DNA of 64,000 nucleotides from Enterobacter ludwigii (GCF_001750725.1 NZ_CP017279.1:4650001-4714000), one strand, 5' to 3'. Positions 1 to 10,771 are shown, numbered from the stretch's first letter. The notes: generated by a model from the letters alone, not told the origin. Made by a program: numbers and translations.

Positions 1-97
1 CCAGAAAGAGGATGCCACGCGCCTGTGTATTGAAACCTGTATTGCCCGCAACTGGCGGCTGTCGATGCAGACGCACAAGTACCTGAACATCGCCTAA
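1..97 (+). CDS. queE: 7-carboxy-7-deazaguanine synthase, C-terminal end (partial)
   Basis: Only the last 31 codons are present; the gene is cut by the window start and ends with TAA. The tail (QKEDATRLCIETCIARNW, then LSMQTHKYLNIA) matches the end of QueE. This radical-SAM enzyme converts 6-carboxy-tetrahydropterin to 7-carboxy-7-deazaguanine in queuosine synthesis. The convergent neighbour is QueD, which makes its substrate, which supports the call. The radical-SAM cysteines are upstream and cannot be checked. Confidence 0.85.
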   Translation, partial: QKEDATRLCIETCIARNWRLSMQTHKYLNIA

Positions 98-127
98 AAA
101 AAAGCCCGGATATTCCGGGCTTTTTTT
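98..127. terminator. Bidirectional intrinsic terminator between queE and queD
   Basis: A perfect stem (AAAAGCCCGGA, loop TAT, TCCGGGCTTTT) is flanked by an A-run on the left and a T-run on the right, so it can stop transcription from both convergent genes. The T-run overlaps the queD stop codon. Confidence 0.85.
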
Positions 128-488
128 ACTCACCGCGATAGATACAGCCCGCGGTGCAGGTCTCTTTGATCATCACCGCGCTCAGCAGAGGCACCTGCGG
201 TTTCATCTGATCCCAAATCCATTTAGCCAGCACTTCACTGGTCGGGTTTTCAAGGCCCGGGATATCATTCAGATAGTAGTGATCCAGACGATCGTAGGTC
301 GGTTTGAATGCCGCCTTCAGCTCGGCAAAGTCCATGATCCAACCGGTATGCGGATCGACGTCACCGGTTATCTCAAGACGCACCATAAACGAGTGCCCGT
401 GCAGACGGCCACATTTATGCCCTTCAGGAACATGCGGAAGGTGGTGGGCGGCTTCGAAGGTGAAATCTTTAAACAGTGTGGTGGACAT
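126..488 (-). CDS. queD: 6-carboxy-5,6,7,8-tetrahydropterin synthase QueD
   Basis: This 120-residue protein converts 7,8-dihydroneopterin triphosphate to 6-carboxy-tetrahydropterin, an early step of queuosine synthesis. It belongs to the PTPS/QueD family. Visible are the zinc histidines, in FEAAHHLP near residue 15 and in RLHGHSF near residue 30. The catalytic cysteine is in [10 protein letters not shown], and a conserved glutamate lies in IKETCTAGC near the C terminus. Length matches E. coli QueD. It converges on queE, its pathway neighbour, with a shared terminator between them. Confidence 0.93.
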   Translation of the reverse strand: MSTTLFKDFTFEAAHHLPHVPEGHKCGRLHGHSFMVRLEITGDVDPHTGWIMDFAELKAAFKPTYDRLDHYYLNDIPGLENPTSEVLAKWIWDQMKPQVPLLSAVMIKETCTAGCIYRGE

Positions 489-794
489 TATTGCTCTCAG
501 TAATGCGGAAAAAACCGCCGCATAGTACCGGAAAGCACAATTTTTATCATTAACTAAAACGGCTCTGTTGCCGCAACGTGGTGCATACGAGAAAGGACTA
601 CTGTTTTATGATTAAATTTCAATGGGTTAGTTAATCGTTTTTATCGCTAAGAACGATAACTAAAACAGGTTAGTCCATTTGGTTATTTATTATTTCCATC
701 CCTTCTTTAATTGTTATTATCCTCGCCGTTAACCTTATCTTCAGTTTGGATTTATTCGCTTAAAGTCCGCTTGGCTACTGGAACATAACGACGC
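489..794 (+). promoter_or_regulatory. cysJIH upstream region with candidate CysB site
   Basis: This 306 bp AT-rich gap separates the divergent queD and cysJ. No gene is seen in it. An inverted repeat, TTAGTTAATCGTT at 627-639 and AACGATAACTAA at 652-663, sits 130-170 bp upstream of cysJ. The cysJIH operon of enterics is activated by CysB with acetylserine, and CysB sites are AT-rich imperfect dyads upstream of weak promoters. The repeat is seen; its role as the CysB site is inferred. No convincing -35/-10 pair was identified. Confidence 0.45.
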
Positions 795-2600
795 ATGACA
801 ACACAGGCCCCACCTTCAAATTTGCTTCCCCTGAACCCGGAGCAACTGGCGCGCCTTCAGGCTGCCACCTCTGATTTTTCTCCCACCCAGCTTGCCTGGG
901 TCTCCGGCTATTTCTGGGGAATGCTTAACCAGCAACCGGGCGCTGTGGCTGCTGCACCGGCAACTGCGGTAGAAATTCCGGCGATTACGCTGATTTCTGC
1001 CTCGCAGACGGGCAATGCTCGCCGTGTGGCCGAAGCGCTGCGCGACGACCTGCTGGCCGCCAAACTGAACGTGAACCTGGTGAACGCCGGGGACTATAAA
1101 TTCAAACAGATCGCGTCCGAAAAACTGCTGGTGGTGGTGGCTTCAACCCAGGGTGAGGGTGAACCGGCTGAAGAAGCGGTGGCCCTGCATAAGTTCCTGT
1201 TCTCGAAAAAAGCCCCAAAACTGAACGGGACGGCGTTTGCCGTGTTTGGCCTGGGCGACACCTCCTACGAATTTTTCTGCCAGTCCGGTAAAGATTTCGA
1301 CAGCAAACTGGCGGAACTGGGCGCTGAGCGCCTGCTGGACCGCGTTGATGCGGATGTGGAATACCAGACCGCCGCCGCTGAATGGCGTGCGCGCATCGTT
1401 GACGTGCTGAAAGCACGCGTGCCAAAAGAGACGCCAGCGCAGGCTGCCGTCACCGCGGCGGGTGCAGTCAATGATATTCACACCAGCCCGTTTACCAAAG
1501 AGGCACCGCTGGCAGCGAGCCTGGCGGTTAATCAGAAAATTACCGGTCGCGCCTCTGAGAAAGACGTGCGGCATATTGAAATCGATCTCGGTGATTCCGG
1601 TCTGCGTTACCAGCCGGGCGATGCACTTGGGATCTGGTACCAGAACGATCCGGCGCTGGTTAAAGAACTGGTCGAACTGCTGTGGCTGAAAGGCGATGAG
1701 CCTGTCACCGTCGACGGTAACACGCAACCGCTCTCTGAGGCGCTGCAGTGGCATTTCGAGCTGACGGTCAACACGCCAAACATCGTTGAAAATTACGCCA
1801 CCTTAACGCGCAGTGAATCGCTGCTGCCTCTGGTGGGGGATAAGGCGAAGCTGCAGCATTACGCCGCGACGACGCCGATTGTCGATATGGTGCGTTTCTC
1901 TCCGGCACAGCTGGATGCGGATGCGCTAATTGGCCTGCTGCGTCCGCTGACGCCGCGCCTCTACTCCATTGCCTCTTCGCAGGCCGAAGTGGAGAGCGAA
2001 GTGCATATCACCGTGGGCGTGGTGCGTTATGACATCGAAGGCCGTGCCCGTGCGGGCGGGGCATCAAGCTTCCTGGCCGATCGCGTGGAGGAAGACGGTG
2101 AAGTGCGCGTGTTTATCGAGCACAACGACAACTTCCGTCTGCCTATGAACCCGGAAACACCGGTCATCATGATTGGGCCGGGTACCGGTATTGCACCATT
2201 CCGCGCCTTTATGCAGCAGCGCGCTGCAGATGAGGCGCCGGGTAAAAACTGGTTGTTCTTCGGCAACCCGCACTTTACGGAAGATTTCCTCTACCAGGTT
2301 GAGTGGCAGCGTTACGTCAAAGAAGGTGTCCTGACGCGCATCGACCTGGCCTGGTCCCGCGATCAGCAAGAAAAAGTATACGTACAAGACAAACTGCGCG
2401 AACAGGGCGCAGAGCTGTGGCGCTGGATCAATGACGGTGCCCACATTTATGTCTGCGGCGACGCCAATCGCATGGCGAAAGACGTTGAGCAGGCATTGCT
2501 GGAAGTGATTGCCGAATTCGGCGGTATGGATGCCGAAACGGCGGATGAATTTTTAAGTGAGCTGCGCGTTGAGCGCCGTTATCAGCGAGATGTCTACTAA
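795..2600 (+). CDS. cysJ: Sulfite reductase (NADPH) flavoprotein, alpha subunit
   Basis: This 601-residue diflavin reductase takes electrons from NADPH through FAD and FMN and passes them to the CysI hemoprotein for six-electron reduction of sulfite to sulfide. In order it has a flavodoxin-like FMN domain from about residue 64 ([16 protein letters not shown]), an FAD domain with the RLYSIASS motif, and a C-terminal NADP domain with [14 protein letters not shown] and [13 protein letters not shown], ending in RYQRDVY. The order and ending are those of E. coli CysJ. It is the first gene of cysJIH and its stop overlaps the cysI start by one base (TAATG), suggesting translational coupling. Confidence 0.97.
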   Translation: MTTQAPPSNLLPLNPEQLARLQAATSDFSPTQLAWVSGYFWGMLNQQPGAVAAAPATAVEIPAITLISASQTGNARRVAEALRDDLLAAKLNVNLVNAGDYKFKQIASEKLLVVVASTQGEGEPAEEAVALHKFLFSKKAPKLNGTAFAVFGLGDTSYEFFCQSGKDFDSKLAELGAERLLDRVDADVEYQTAAAEWRARIVDVLKARVPKETPAQAAVTAAGAVNDIHTSPFTKEAPLAASLAVNQKITGRASEKDVRHIEIDLGDSGLRYQPGDALGIWYQNDPALVKELVELLWLKGDEPVTVDGNTQPLSEALQWHFELTVNTPNIVENYATLTRSESLLPLVGDKAKLQHYAATTPIVDMVRFSPAQLDADALIGLLRPLTPRLYSIASSQAEVESEVHITVGVVRYDIEGRARAGGASSFLADRVEEDGEVRVFIEHNDNFRLPMNPETPVIMIGPGTGIAPFRAFMQQRAADEAPGKNWLFFGNPHFTEDFLYQVEWQRYVKEGVLTRIDLAWSRDQQEKVYVQDKLREQGAELWRWINDGAHIYVCGDANRMAKDVEQALLEVIAEFGGMDAETADEFLSELRVERRYQRDVY

Positions 2601-4312
2601 TGAGCGAAAAACATCCAGGGCCACTGGTGGTCGAAGGTAAACTGACAGACGCCGAGCGCATGAAGCTGGAAAGCAACTATCTGCGCGGCACCATTGCTGA
2701 AGATCTGAATGACGGTCTCACCGGCGGCTTTAAAGGCGACAACTTTCTGCTGATCCGTTTCCACGGTATGTATCAGCAGGACGACCGTGATATCCGCGCC
2801 GAACGTGCAGAACAGAAGCTGGAGCCGCGTCATGCGATGCTGCTGCGCTGCCGTCTTCCGGGCGGGGTGATCACCACGAAACAGTGGCAGGCGATCGATA
2901 AGTTTGCGGGTGAAAATACCCTTTATGGCAGCATCCGTCTGACCAACCGTCAGACCTTCCAGTTCCACGGCATTCTGAAGAAGAACGTGAAGCCGGTACA
3001 CCAGATGCTGCACTCTGTCGGGCTGGACGCGCTGGCCACGGCCAACGACATGAACCGTAACGTGCTCTGCACCTCGAACCCGTATGAGTCCGAGCTGCAC
3101 GCCGAAGCCTATGAGTGGGCGAAGAAGATCTCTGAGCACCTGCTGCCACGCACCCGCGCCTATGCGGAGATCTGGCTCGATCAGGAAAAAGTGGCCACCA
3201 CTGACGAAGAACCGATCCTCGGCCAGACCTATCTGCCGCGTAAGTTCAAAACCACCGTGGTGATCCCGCCGCAGAACGATATCGATCTGCACGCCAACGA
3301 CATGAACTTCGTGGCGATTGCCGAAAATGGCAAGCTGGTGGGCTTTAACCTGCTGGTGGGCGGCGGTCTCTCCATCGAACACGGTAACAAGAAAACCTAT
3401 GCCCGCACCGCAAGCGAGTTTGGTTTCCTGCCGCTGGAGCACACGCTGGCCGTGGCTGAAGCGGTTGTCACCACGCAGCGCGACTGGGGTAACCGTACGG
3501 ATCGTAAAAACGCGAAAACCAAATACACCCTGGAGCGCGTGGGCGTAGAGACGTTCAAAGCGGAAGTGGAGCGTCGCGCGGGGATTAAATTTGAGCCGAT
3601 CCGTCCGTATGAATTTACGGGACGTGGCGATCGTATTGGCTGGGTTAAAGGCATCGACAATAAATGGCACCTGACGCTGTTTATTGAAAACGGCCGTATT
3701 CTTGATTATCCGGGCCGCCCGCTGAAAACCGGTCTGCTGGAAATTGCGAAGATCCATAAAGGTGAATTCCGTATCACCGCTAACCAGAACCTGATCGTTG
3801 CCGGCGTGCCGGAAAGCCAGAAAGCGAAGATTGAGAAACTGGCGCGCGACCATGGGTTGATGGACGCGGTGAAGCCTCAGCGTGAAAACTCCATGGCCTG
3901 CGTGTCGTTCCCGACCTGCCCGCTGGCGATGGCAGAAGCAGAGCGTTTCCTGCCGTCATTCACCGATAAGGTAGAAGCGATTCTGGAAAAACACGGTATT
4001 CCGGACGAGCATATTGTTATGCGTGTCACCGGCTGCCCGAACGGCTGTGGCCGTGCGATGCTGGCCGAGCTGGGTCTGGTGGGTAAAGCGCCGGGTCGCT
4101 ATAACCTGCACCTCGGCGGCAACCGTATCGGAACGCGTATTCCGCGCATGTTCCGTGAGAACATCACCGAGCCGGAAATTCTTGATTCTATCGACGAGCT
4201 TGTCGGGCGCTGGGCGAAAGAGCGCGAAGCGGGTGAAGGCTTCGGCGACTTTACGGTGCGTGCGGGCATTATTCGCCCGGTGCTCGATCCCGCAAGGGAT
4301 TTCTGGGAGTAA
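2600..4312 (+). CDS. cysI: Sulfite reductase hemoprotein, beta subunit
   Basis: This 570-residue subunit carries siroheme coupled to a 4Fe-4S cluster and reduces sulfite to sulfide. The four cluster ligands are present as C434 and C440 ([11 protein letters not shown]) and C479 and C483 (TGCPNGCGR), the same positions as in E. coli. Two ferredoxin-like and two nitrite/sulfite reductase 4Fe-4S repeats make up the protein. It overlaps the cysJ stop by one base and precedes cysH by 15 bp. The siroheme is probably supplied by the CysG encoded downstream. Confidence 0.97.
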   Translation: MSEKHPGPLVVEGKLTDAERMKLESNYLRGTIAEDLNDGLTGGFKGDNFLLIRFHGMYQQDDRDIRAERAEQKLEPRHAMLLRCRLPGGVITTKQWQAIDKFAGENTLYGSIRLTNRQTFQFHGILKKNVKPVHQMLHSVGLDALATANDMNRNVLCTSNPYESELHAEAYEWAKKISEHLLPRTRAYAEIWLDQEKVATTDEEPILGQTYLPRKFKTTVVIPPQNDIDLHANDMNFVAIAENGKLVGFNLLVGGGLSIEHGNKKTYARTASEFGFLPLEHTLAVAEAVVTTQRDWGNRTDRKNAKTKYTLERVGVETFKAEVERRAGIKFEPIRPYEFTGRGDRIGWVKGIDNKWHLTLFIENGRILDYPGRPLKTGLLEIAKIHKGEFRITANQNLIVAGVPESQKAKIEKLARDHGLMDAVKPQRENSMACVSFPTCPLAMAEAERFLPSFTDKVEAILEKHGIPDEHIVMRVTGCPNGCGRAMLAELGLVGKAPGRYNLHLGGNRIGTRIPRMFRENITEPEILDSIDELVGRWAKEREAGEGFGDFTVRAGIIRPVLDPARDFWE

Positions 4313-4327
4313 ACACGAGAGGTAATT

Positions 4328-5062
4328 ATGTCCGTACTCGATCTAAACGCCCTAAATGAACTGCCAAAAGTCGATCGCATTCTGGCGCTGGCAGAAACCA
4401 ATGCGCAGCTTGAAAAGCTCGACGCCGAAGGCCGCGTGGCATGGGCCCTGGAAAACCTGCCGGGTGATTATGTGCTCTCGTCAAGTTTTGGTATTCAGGC
4501 TGCGGTGAGTTTGCATCTGGTGAACCAGATTCGTCCGGACATTCCGGTGATCCTGACCGATACCGGCTACCTGTTCCCGGAAACCTACCAGTTTATCGAT
4601 GAGCTGACGGACAAGCTCGGGCTGAACCTGAAAGTCTACCGTGCGGAGCAAAGCGCGGCCTGGCAGGAGGCGCGGTATGGCAAACTGTGGGAACAGGGCG
4701 TTGAGGGCATTGAGAAATACAATGAGATCAACAAGGTCGAGCCGATGAACCGGGCGCTGAAAGAGCTTAACGCGCAGACCTGGTTTGCGGGGTTACGCCG
4801 CGAGCAGTCCGGAAGTCGCGCCACGCTCCCGGTGCTGGCGGTTCAGCGCGGGGTGTTTAAAGTGCTGCCGATCATCGACTGGGATAACCGTACGGTTTAC
4901 CAGTACCTGCAAAAACACGGACTGAAATACCACCCGCTCTGGGACCAGGGTTATCTGTCAGTGGGCGATACCCATACCACGCGTAAATGGGAACCGGGCA
5001 TGGCGGAAGAAGAGACGCGATTCTTTGGACTCAAGCGCGAGTGCGGATTGCACGAAGGGTAA
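4328..5062 (+). CDS. cysH: Phosphoadenosine phosphosulfate (PAPS) reductase
   Basis: This 244-residue thioredoxin-dependent enzyme reduces PAPS to sulfite and adenosine 3',5'-bisphosphate. It is a PP-loop-type protein ([17 protein letters not shown] near residue 45). It ends with the family motif ECGLHEG, whose cysteine (C239) forms the enzyme-sulfate intermediate. The additional cysteine pairs typical of iron-sulfur APS reductases are absent, so it is the PAPS type. It is the last gene of cysJIH, preceded by a good ribosome site (GAGAGG). Confidence 0.97.
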   Translation: MSVLDLNALNELPKVDRILALAETNAQLEKLDAEGRVAWALENLPGDYVLSSSFGIQAAVSLHLVNQIRPDIPVILTDTGYLFPETYQFIDELTDKLGLNLKVYRAEQSAAWQEARYGKLWEQGVEGIEKYNEINKVEPMNRALKELNAQTWFAGLRREQSGSRATLPVLAVQRGVFKVLPIIDWDNRTVYQYLQKHGLKYHPLWDQGYLSVGDTHTTRKWEPGMAEEETRFFGLKRECGLHEG

Positions 5063-5077
5063 ATTCTGTTCCCTTTT

Positions 5078-5104
5078 CCCTCACCCTCTTACAAAGGGTG
5101 AGGG
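5078..5104. repeat. Palindromic hairpin between convergent cysH and iap
   Basis: CCCTCACCCT and AGGGTGAGGG form a perfect 10 bp stem with a 7-base loop in the 54 bp between the two convergent stop codons. There is no T-run, so it is not a classic terminator. It belongs to a family of similar CCCTC-type palindromes in this window (40411, 55062, 59182). In E. coli this is the place where the type I-E cas genes and CRISPR array lie; nothing of that kind is present here. Confidence 0.7.
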
Positions 5105-5116
5105 ACATGTTCTGTT

Positions 5117-6160
5117 CTACGCTTTCCCAGCTTTTGCCAGCTCTTTCACCAACGGCAGCATCACTTTAACCACATCCCGACTGCGGTGTTCAACTCGCTG
5201 CGGCAGTGCGCTATCAATATGCTGCTGATTATCCAGCAGCACGTTATGCCAGCTCGTCCCGTCCGGGAAAGCCTTCGATTTCACCCGCTGCTGATAACCG
5301 TCTTTCTTACCCAGCATCCAGTTAGTGGCTTCCACGTACAGAACAGGAATGCCCGCTTTATCGAACACTTCACCATCGTTACAGCAGCCGGTTCCGCGAG
5401 GATAATCGGGATTCCCGCCCGGGTTGCTGGTGGCATACACCCCATGGCTGCGGGCGATTGCCAGCGCGCGGTCGCGCGTCAGTTTACGCACGGTACCCGG
5501 CGTACTCTGTCCGCTGTTGAAATAGAGCTTATCGCCGACGATCAGGTTATCGAGGTTAATCACCAGCAGCGTATTTTTCCTCTCCTCGGCACTCATGCGT
5601 TTCAGGAGATTCTCCGCGCCAAGTTTTCCCTCTTCTTCACCGCTGGTGGCAACGAAACGGATCCCGTATTGGGTTGGAATGTCTTTCATTCGCTCTGCCA
5701 GTTCGAGCATCACACCCAGACCCGCCGCGTTATCATCCAGCCCCTGTAACGTCAGCCCGCCGAGATTATTGTCGGTATCGGCGTCGCTCATTGGCGCGTA
5801 GGTGTCCAGGTGCGCCATGATAATGATCTGTTCCGCCGCGCTACCTTCATGGGCCGCAATGACCGTACTGCCGGTCACGTTATGCCAGTTTTTTGTTTTA
5901 TTGCGCGAGGTATAGACGTAGCGGCTGTGAAACGATCGGATATCGCTCTGGTAACCCATGTCAGCAAATTGCTGGCGAATATAATCGGCGGAAAGCATTT
6001 CCGCTGGCGTGCCGGTCATACGACCCGGAAAGACGGTCGCAATATGCCGCGCCTGCATATTCGCGATTTCACCATAGGGCTGATTTTTTGCCTGGGCCGG
6101 AAGGATAAAGCAAACGCCGAGCGCCAGGGCAGCGATACGGTGGCGCGTTGCGGAAAACAT
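5117..6160 (-). CDS. iap: Alkaline phosphatase isozyme conversion aminopeptidase (M28 family)
   Basis: This is a 347-residue exported aminopeptidase. In E. coli, Iap removes N-terminal arginine from periplasmic alkaline phosphatase and gives its isozymes. A Sec signal peptide is visible (ALALGVCFILPAQA, cleavage near residue 24). The M28 zinc peptidase motifs follow: MAHLDTY, GLDDNAAGLGV, the EEEGKLGAE acid motif and a late histidine (TSWHNV). It is convergent with cysH and divergent from cysG, a neighbourhood shared with E. coli apart from the missing CRISPR-Cas block and the extra cysG. Confidence 0.92.
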   Translation of the reverse strand: MFSATRHRIAALALGVCFILPAQAKNQPYGEIANMQARHIATVFPGRMTGTPAEMLSADYIRQQFADMGYQSDIRSFHSRYVYTSRNKTKNWHNVTGSTVIAAHEGSAAEQIIIMAHLDTYAPMSDADTDNNLGGLTLQGLDDNAAGLGVMLELAERMKDIPTQYGIRFVATSGEEEGKLGAENLLKRMSAEERKNTLLVINLDNLIVGDKLYFNSGQSTPGTVRKLTRDRALAIARSHGVYATSNPGGNPDYPRGTGCCNDGEVFDKAGIPVLYVEATNWMLGKKDGYQQRVKSKAFPDGTSWHNVLLDNQQHIDSALPQRVEHRSRDVVKVMLPLVKELAKAGKA

Positions 6161-6397
6161 AGTGAGTCCTTAAAAACAGAGCAAAATTTTAACCCGCCTA
6201 GTATGAAACTGTGATCGACCATACACAATTTGAATTGCTCTTAAATGCCCGAAAAATCGCGTGTTAAGCACTTTTTGATCTTTGCTTTTCCACGGCGTTA
6301 TTCCATTGAGTAACTACTCATTCCAATTCGTAATTTCATTCGATCTAAGCCGCCCCCTATAGTCCCACTATTCCTTGTTGTTAGTGAGTTGTAGCTT
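6161..6397 (+). promoter_or_regulatory. iap-cysG divergent promoter region, probable CysB-dependent promoter
   Basis: This 237 bp AT-rich gap separates iap from the cysG-cysDNC operon. A -10-like hexamer TATAGT lies at 6358-6363, with no good -35 (TTCATT) 17 bp upstream, as is usual for activator-dependent cys promoters. The region just upstream is rich in TAAC/ATTC-type half sites but no clean dyad was seen. Assignment to CysB rests on operon content and is inference. Confidence 0.35.
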
Positions 6398-7756
6398 GTG
6401 GACTATCTGCCCCTTTTTGCCGCGATAAAAGACAGACCTGTGCTGGTAGTCGGCACCGGTGAGGTTGCCGATCGCAAAATCGCGTTTCTGCAGCGAGCGG
6501 GGGCGCAGGTACGGATAGTCGACGAGGCGGATTTCGACGAGTCGCAAATCGACAGCGTGGTGCTGGTGATTGCGGCAACCGATAACCGTGAGCTCAACCG
6601 CCGTATTTCAGAGGCGGCTCAGGCCCGTCACCGTCTGGTGAACGTGGTGGACGATCGGCCGCTGTGTTCGTTTATCTTCCCGTCGATTGTTGACCGTTCG
6701 CCATTGCTGGTGGCCATCTCCTCCGGCGGGACCGCGCCGGTGCTGGCACGCGTGCTGCGGGAAAAAATCGAAGCGCTTTTGCCTACCAGCCTTGGGCGGA
6801 TGGCGGAGAAAGCGAGCTTCTGGCGCAACCATCTGAAAACGCGCCTGACCAGCGTGACGGAACGCCGTCGCTTTTGGGAACGCGTGTTCCGCGGTCGTTT
6901 TGCCAGCCTGATGCATGCCGGGAATGAAACGGCGGCGCAGCAGATCCTCGAAGATGAGCTGGATAACCCTGGCAGTAGCGGCGGCGAGATCATTCTGGTC
7001 GGTGCGGGGCCGGGTGATGCCGGGCTGCTGACCCTGCGCGGCCTGCAGGTGCTTCAGGATGCCGATGTGGTGTTCTATGACCATCTGGTCACCGACGGGG
7101 TGCGCGAATTGATTCGCCGTGACGCAGAACAAATCTGCGTTGGCAAAAGGGCGGGCGAGCACTCTGTACCGCAGCATGACACCAACCAGATGCTGGTGGC
7201 GGCGGCAAAAGCGGGCAAAACGGTGGTGCGGCTTAAAGGTGGCGACCCGTTTATCTTTGGTCGCGGCGGGGAAGAGCTGCAGGCGGCGGCTGAAGCGGGC
7301 GTGCCGTTCCAGGTCGTCCCGGGTATCACGGCGGCTTCCGCAGTGACGGCCTACGCCGGTATACCGCTTACTCACCGCGATTACGCCCAGAGCGTGACCT
7401 TTGTCACGGGCCATTACAAGGCGGACAGCACCCCGTTTGACTGGTCTCATCTGGCCCAGAGTCGTCAGACGCTGGCTATCTATATGGGCACGATGAAGGC
7501 GGCGGACATCAGTGAACAACTTATTCAACACGGTCGAGAGGCAACCACGCCGGTCGCCGTAATTTCTCGCGGCACGCGCGTCGATCAGCATGTGGCTATC
7601 GGTACGCTACAGGATCTTGCCACCCTGGCGAAAGAGGCCCCTATGCCCGCGCTTATCGTGGTAGGGGAAGTGGTGCACCTGCACAGCACACTCGCCTGGT
7701 TTCAACATACAACAGACTCAGAGGGGTTTGGCTCCTCTGTGGTGAATCTGGCTTAA
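6398..7756 (+). CDS. cysG: Siroheme synthase CysG (second-copy type in the cysDNC operon)
   Basis: This trifunctional protein (452 aa) makes siroheme from uroporphyrinogen III. The N-terminal half is the NAD-dependent dehydrogenase/ferrochelatase (GTGEVADRK nucleotide motif, NVVDD with the catalytic aspartate, [16 protein letters not shown]). The C-terminal half is the SAM uroporphyrinogen methyltransferase ([38 protein letters not shown]). The start is GTG. Compared with my memory of E. coli CysG, the Rossmann domain is about 18 residues shorter, between the GAQVRIV strand and FDESQIDS. It sits 9 bp before cysD. E. coli cysG lies with nirBD instead, so this is probably the sulfur-dedicated paralog found in Enterobacter and Klebsiella. 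Confidence 0.93.
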   Translation: MDYLPLFAAIKDRPVLVVGTGEVADRKIAFLQRAGAQVRIVDEADFDESQIDSVVLVIAATDNRELNRRISEAAQARHRLVNVVDDRPLCSFIFPSIVDRSPLLVAISSGGTAPVLARVLREKIEALLPTSLGRMAEKASFWRNHLKTRLTSVTERRRFWERVFRGRFASLMHAGNETAAQQILEDELDNPGSSGGEIILVGAGPGDAGLLTLRGLQVLQDADVVFYDHLVTDGVRELIRRDAEQICVGKRAGEHSVPQHDTNQMLVAAAKAGKTVVRLKGGDPFIFGRGGEELQAAAEAGVPFQVVPGITAASAVTAYAGIPLTHRDYAQSVTFVTGHYKADSTPFDWSHLAQSRQTLAIYMGTMKAADISEQLIQHGREATTPVAVISRGTRVDQHVAIGTLQDLATLAKEAPMPALIVVGEVVHLHSTLAWFQHTTDSEGFGSSVVNLA

Positions 7757-7765
7757 GGAACGGTT

Positions 7766-8674
7766 ATGGACCAAAAACGACTTACTCACCTGCGGCAGCT
7801 CGAAGCGGAAAGTATCCATATTATCCGCGAAGTGGCAGCCGAATTCTCTAACCCGGTGATGATGTATTCCATCGGTAAAGATTCCAGCGTGATGCTACAC
7901 CTGGCGCGTAAAGCGTTTTACCCGGGTACGCTGCCGTTCCCGCTGCTGCACGTTGATACCGGCTGGAAGTTCCGTGAAATGTATGAATTCCGCGACCGTA
8001 CGGCAAAAGCCTACGGCTGCGAACTGCTGGTGCATAAAAACCCGGAAGGGGTGGCGATGGGCATTAACCCGTTCGTGCACGGTAGTGCCAAACACACTGA
8101 CATCATGAAAACCGAAGGGCTGAAGCAGGCGCTGAACAAATATGGTTTTGACGCGGCCTTCGGCGGCGCACGCCGCGACGAAGAAAAATCCCGTGCGAAA
8201 GAGCGTATCTACTCTTTCCGCGACCGCTTCCACCGCTGGGATCCAAAAAACCAGCGTCCGGAGCTGTGGCATAACTACAACGGCCAGATCAACAAGGGCG
8301 AAAGCATTCGCGTGTTCCCGCTCTCCAACTGGACCGAGCTGGATATCTGGCAGTACATCTATCTGGAAAATATCGAGATCGTGCCGCTGTACCTGGCCGC
8401 TGAACGTCCGGTGCTGGAGCGTGACGGCATGCTGATGATGATCGATGACGATCGCATCGACCTGCAGCCAGGCGAAGTGATCAAAAAACAGATGGTGCGT
8501 TTCCGTACCCTCGGCTGCTGGCCATTGACCGGTGCCGTGGAGTCCAGTGCGCAGACGCTGCCGGAGATCATTGAAGAGATGCTGGTGTCGACCACCAGTG
8601 AGCGACAGGGCCGCGTGATTGACCGCGACCAGGCAGGCTCCATGGAGCTGAAGAAACGTCAGGGTTATTTCTAA
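7766..8674 (+). CDS. cysD: Sulfate adenylyltransferase subunit 2
   Basis: This 302-residue catalytic subunit of ATP sulfurylase joins sulfate and ATP to give APS, with GTP hydrolysis on CysN driving the reaction. The PP-loop pyrophosphatase motif is SIGKDSS at residues 35-41, with the family segments [16 protein letters not shown] and [10 protein letters not shown] downstream. It is the second gene of cysG-cysD-cysN-cysC, 9 bp after cysG and 9 bp before cysN. Confidence 0.97.
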   Translation: MDQKRLTHLRQLEAESIHIIREVAAEFSNPVMMYSIGKDSSVMLHLARKAFYPGTLPFPLLHVDTGWKFREMYEFRDRTAKAYGCELLVHKNPEGVAMGINPFVHGSAKHTDIMKTEGLKQALNKYGFDAAFGGARRDEEKSRAKERIYSFRDRFHRWDPKNQRPELWHNYNGQINKGESIRVFPLSNWTELDIWQYIYLENIEIVPLYLAAERPVLERDGMLMMIDDDRIDLQPGEVIKKQMVRFRTLGCWPLTGAVESSAQTLPEIIEEMLVSTTSERQGRVIDRDQAGSMELKKRQGYF

Positions 8675-8683
8675 GGAGCCGCC

Positions 8684-10108
8684 ATGAACACGACCATTGC
8701 TCAACAAATTGCCAATGAAGGCGGCGTAGAAGCTTATCTGCACGCGCAACAACACAAAAGCCTGCTGCGCTTTTTGACCTGCGGCAGCGTCGATGACGGG
8801 AAAAGCACGCTGATCGGCCGTCTGCTGCACGATACGCGACAGATTTACGAAGATCAGCTCTCTTCCCTGCACAACGACAGTAAACGTCATGGTACCCAGG
8901 GCGAGAAACTCGACCTGGCGCTTCTGGTGGACGGCCTGCAGGCCGAGCGCGAGCAGGGCATCACCATTGATGTGGCGTATCGCTATTTCTCCACCGAGAA
9001 GCGCAAATTTATTATTGCCGACACCCCGGGGCACGAGCAGTACACCCGTAACATGGCGACCGGTGCGTCTACCTGTGAACTGGCGATCCTGCTGATTGAC
9101 GCTCGTAAAGGGGTACTGGATCAGACTCGTCGCCACAGCTTTATCTCCACGTTGCTGGGGATCAAACACCTGGTGGTGGCGGTCAACAAAATGGATCTGG
9201 TGAACTTCAGCGAAGAGAAGTTTGATGAGATCCGCCAGAGTTACCTGACGTTTGCTGAACAGCTGCCGGGTAACCTGGATATTCGCTTTGTGCCGCTCTC
9301 TGCGCTGGAAGGCGACAATGTGGCTTCCCAGAGCGCGAACATGCCGTGGTATAGCGGCCCGACGCTGCTCGAAGTGCTGGAAACCGTGGAGATCCAGCGC
9401 GTGGTCGACACCCAGCCGATGCGCTTCCCGGTTCAGTACGTTAACCGTCCTAACCTTGATTTCCGCGGTTTCTCCGGCACTATCGCGTCGGGCACCGTGG
9501 TGGTCGGTCAGCGCGTTAAAGTTCTGCCGTCTGGTGTGGAATCTACCATCAGCCGTATCGTCACCTTTGATGGCGATCTGCCGCAAGCCGGTGCGGGTGA
9601 AGCGGTCACGCTGGTATTGAAAGATGAAATTGATATCAGCCGCGGCGATCTGCTGGTGGACGCTCAGGAGACGCTGGCAGCGGTGCAGGGGGCTTCCGTT
9701 GATGTGGTGTGGATGGCTGAACAACCGCTGACCGCTGGTCAGAGCTACGACATTAAAATCGCGGGTAAGAAAACCCGTGCCCGCGTGGACGGTATCCAGT
9801 TCCAGGTGGACATCAATAACCTGACCCAGCGCGACGTCACCGAGCTGCCGCTGAACGGCATTGGTCTGGTCGACGTGACCTTTGACGAGCCGCTGGTGCT
9901 GGATCCCTACCAGCAGAACCCGGTAACGGGTGGGCTGATCTTTATCGATCGCCTCTCCAACGTGACCGTGGGTGCCGGTATGGTGCGTGAGCCAAATGAA
10001 CAAGCTACGGTAGCCTCTGAGTTCAGCGCTTTTGAGCTGGAGCTGAATGCACTGGTGCGTAAGCACTTCCCGCACTGGGGTGCGCGCGATCTGCTGGGAG
10101 GCAAGTAA
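8684..10108 (+). CDS. cysN: Sulfate adenylyltransferase subunit 1 (GTPase)
   Basis: This 474-residue GTP-binding subunit of ATP sulfurylase is related to EF-Tu/EF-1alpha. The G motifs are GSVDDGKST at 34-42, DTPGHEQY and NKMDLV, followed by beta-barrel domains. It does not carry a fused APS kinase; that is the separate cysC, whose ATG overlaps the cysN stop by one base (TAATG). Confidence 0.97.
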   Translation: MNTTIAQQIANEGGVEAYLHAQQHKSLLRFLTCGSVDDGKSTLIGRLLHDTRQIYEDQLSSLHNDSKRHGTQGEKLDLALLVDGLQAEREQGITIDVAYRYFSTEKRKFIIADTPGHEQYTRNMATGASTCELAILLIDARKGVLDQTRRHSFISTLLGIKHLVVAVNKMDLVNFSEEKFDEIRQSYLTFAEQLPGNLDIRFVPLSALEGDNVASQSANMPWYSGPTLLEVLETVEIQRVVDTQPMRFPVQYVNRPNLDFRGFSGTIASGTVVVGQRVKVLPSGVESTISRIVTFDGDLPQAGAGEAVTLVLKDEIDISRGDLLVDAQETLAAVQGASVDVVWMAEQPLTAGQSYDIKIAGKKTRARVDGIQFQVDINNLTQRDVTELPLNGIGLVDVTFDEPLVLDPYQQNPVTGGLIFIDRLSNVTVGAGMVREPNEQATVASEFSAFELELNALVRKHFPHWGARDLLGGK

Positions 10109-10713
10109 TGGCCGCCCATGATGAGAACGTCGTCTGGCATCCTCATCCGGTCACCGTCGCGCAGCGCGAGAAACTTCACGGTCATCGTGGCGTGGTACTG
10201 TGGTTTACCGGGCTATCCGGCTCTGGTAAATCCACGGTAGCGGGCGCGCTGGAAGAGGCGCTACACCAGCAGGGGGTCAGTACCTACCTGCTGGATGGCG
10301 ACAATGTGCGCCACGGCCTGTGCAGCGATTTGGGCTTCAGCGACGACGATCGTAAAGAGAATATTCGCAGGGTGGGGGAAGTAGCCAGCCTGATGGCGGA
10401 TGCCGGGTTAGTGGTACTGACCGCGTTTATCTCACCGCATCGTGCCGAACGCCAGATGGTGCGCGAGCGCGTCGGGCAGGATCGCTTTATCGAAGTGTTT
10501 GTCGATACGCCGCTGGAAATTTGCGAAGCACGCGATCCCAAAGGGCTGTATAAGAAAGCGCGTGCGGGAGAGCTGCGAAACTTCACCGGTATTGACTCGG
10601 TGTACGAAGCGCCTGAATCGCCTGAAATTCACCTGGAAGGTCAACAATTGGTAACAAATTTAGTAAGCCAATTATTAGACCTGCTCAGACGGGACGATAT
10701 TATCAGATCCTGA
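10108..10713 (+). CDS. cysC: Adenylylsulfate (APS) kinase
   Basis: This 201-residue kinase phosphorylates APS at the 3' position to give PAPS, the substrate of CysH. The P-loop GLSGSGKS is at residues 35-42, and the FISPHRAER segment near residue 107 holds the conserved serine. It overlaps the cysN stop by one base and is the last cys gene of the operon. Confidence 0.97.
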   Translation: MAAHDENVVWHPHPVTVAQREKLHGHRGVVLWFTGLSGSGKSTVAGALEEALHQQGVSTYLLDGDNVRHGLCSDLGFSDDDRKENIRRVGEVASLMADAGLVVLTAFISPHRAERQMVRERVGQDRFIEVFVDTPLEICEARDPKGLYKKARAGELRNFTGIDSVYEAPESPEIHLEGQQLVTNLVSQLLDLLRRDDIIRS

Positions 10714-10720
10714 GACGGTA

Positions 10721-10747
10721 TCGTTCGGGAGCTGTCTTCCCGAACGA
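10721..10747 (+). repeat. Perfect hairpin after cysC
   Basis: TCGTTCGGGA and TCCCGAACGA form a perfect 10 bp stem with a 7-base loop, 7 bp after the cysC stop. It lacks a T-run, so it may act as an mRNA end-stabilising hairpin or a factor-assisted terminator rather than an intrinsic one. Confidence 0.6.
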
Positions 10748-10771
10748 TGAGTCACGGTCACAGGATCAGCT

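Noticed and set aside
2597..3853. A 418-codon minus-strand frame opposite cysI
   Set aside because: Fully within cysI, with no family resemblance.
7895..10075. A 726-codon open frame on the minus strand opposite cysD and cysN
   Set aside because: It is antisense to two certain genes, has no recognisable motifs and no ribosome site. Long antisense frames arise from codon bias in GC-rich genes.
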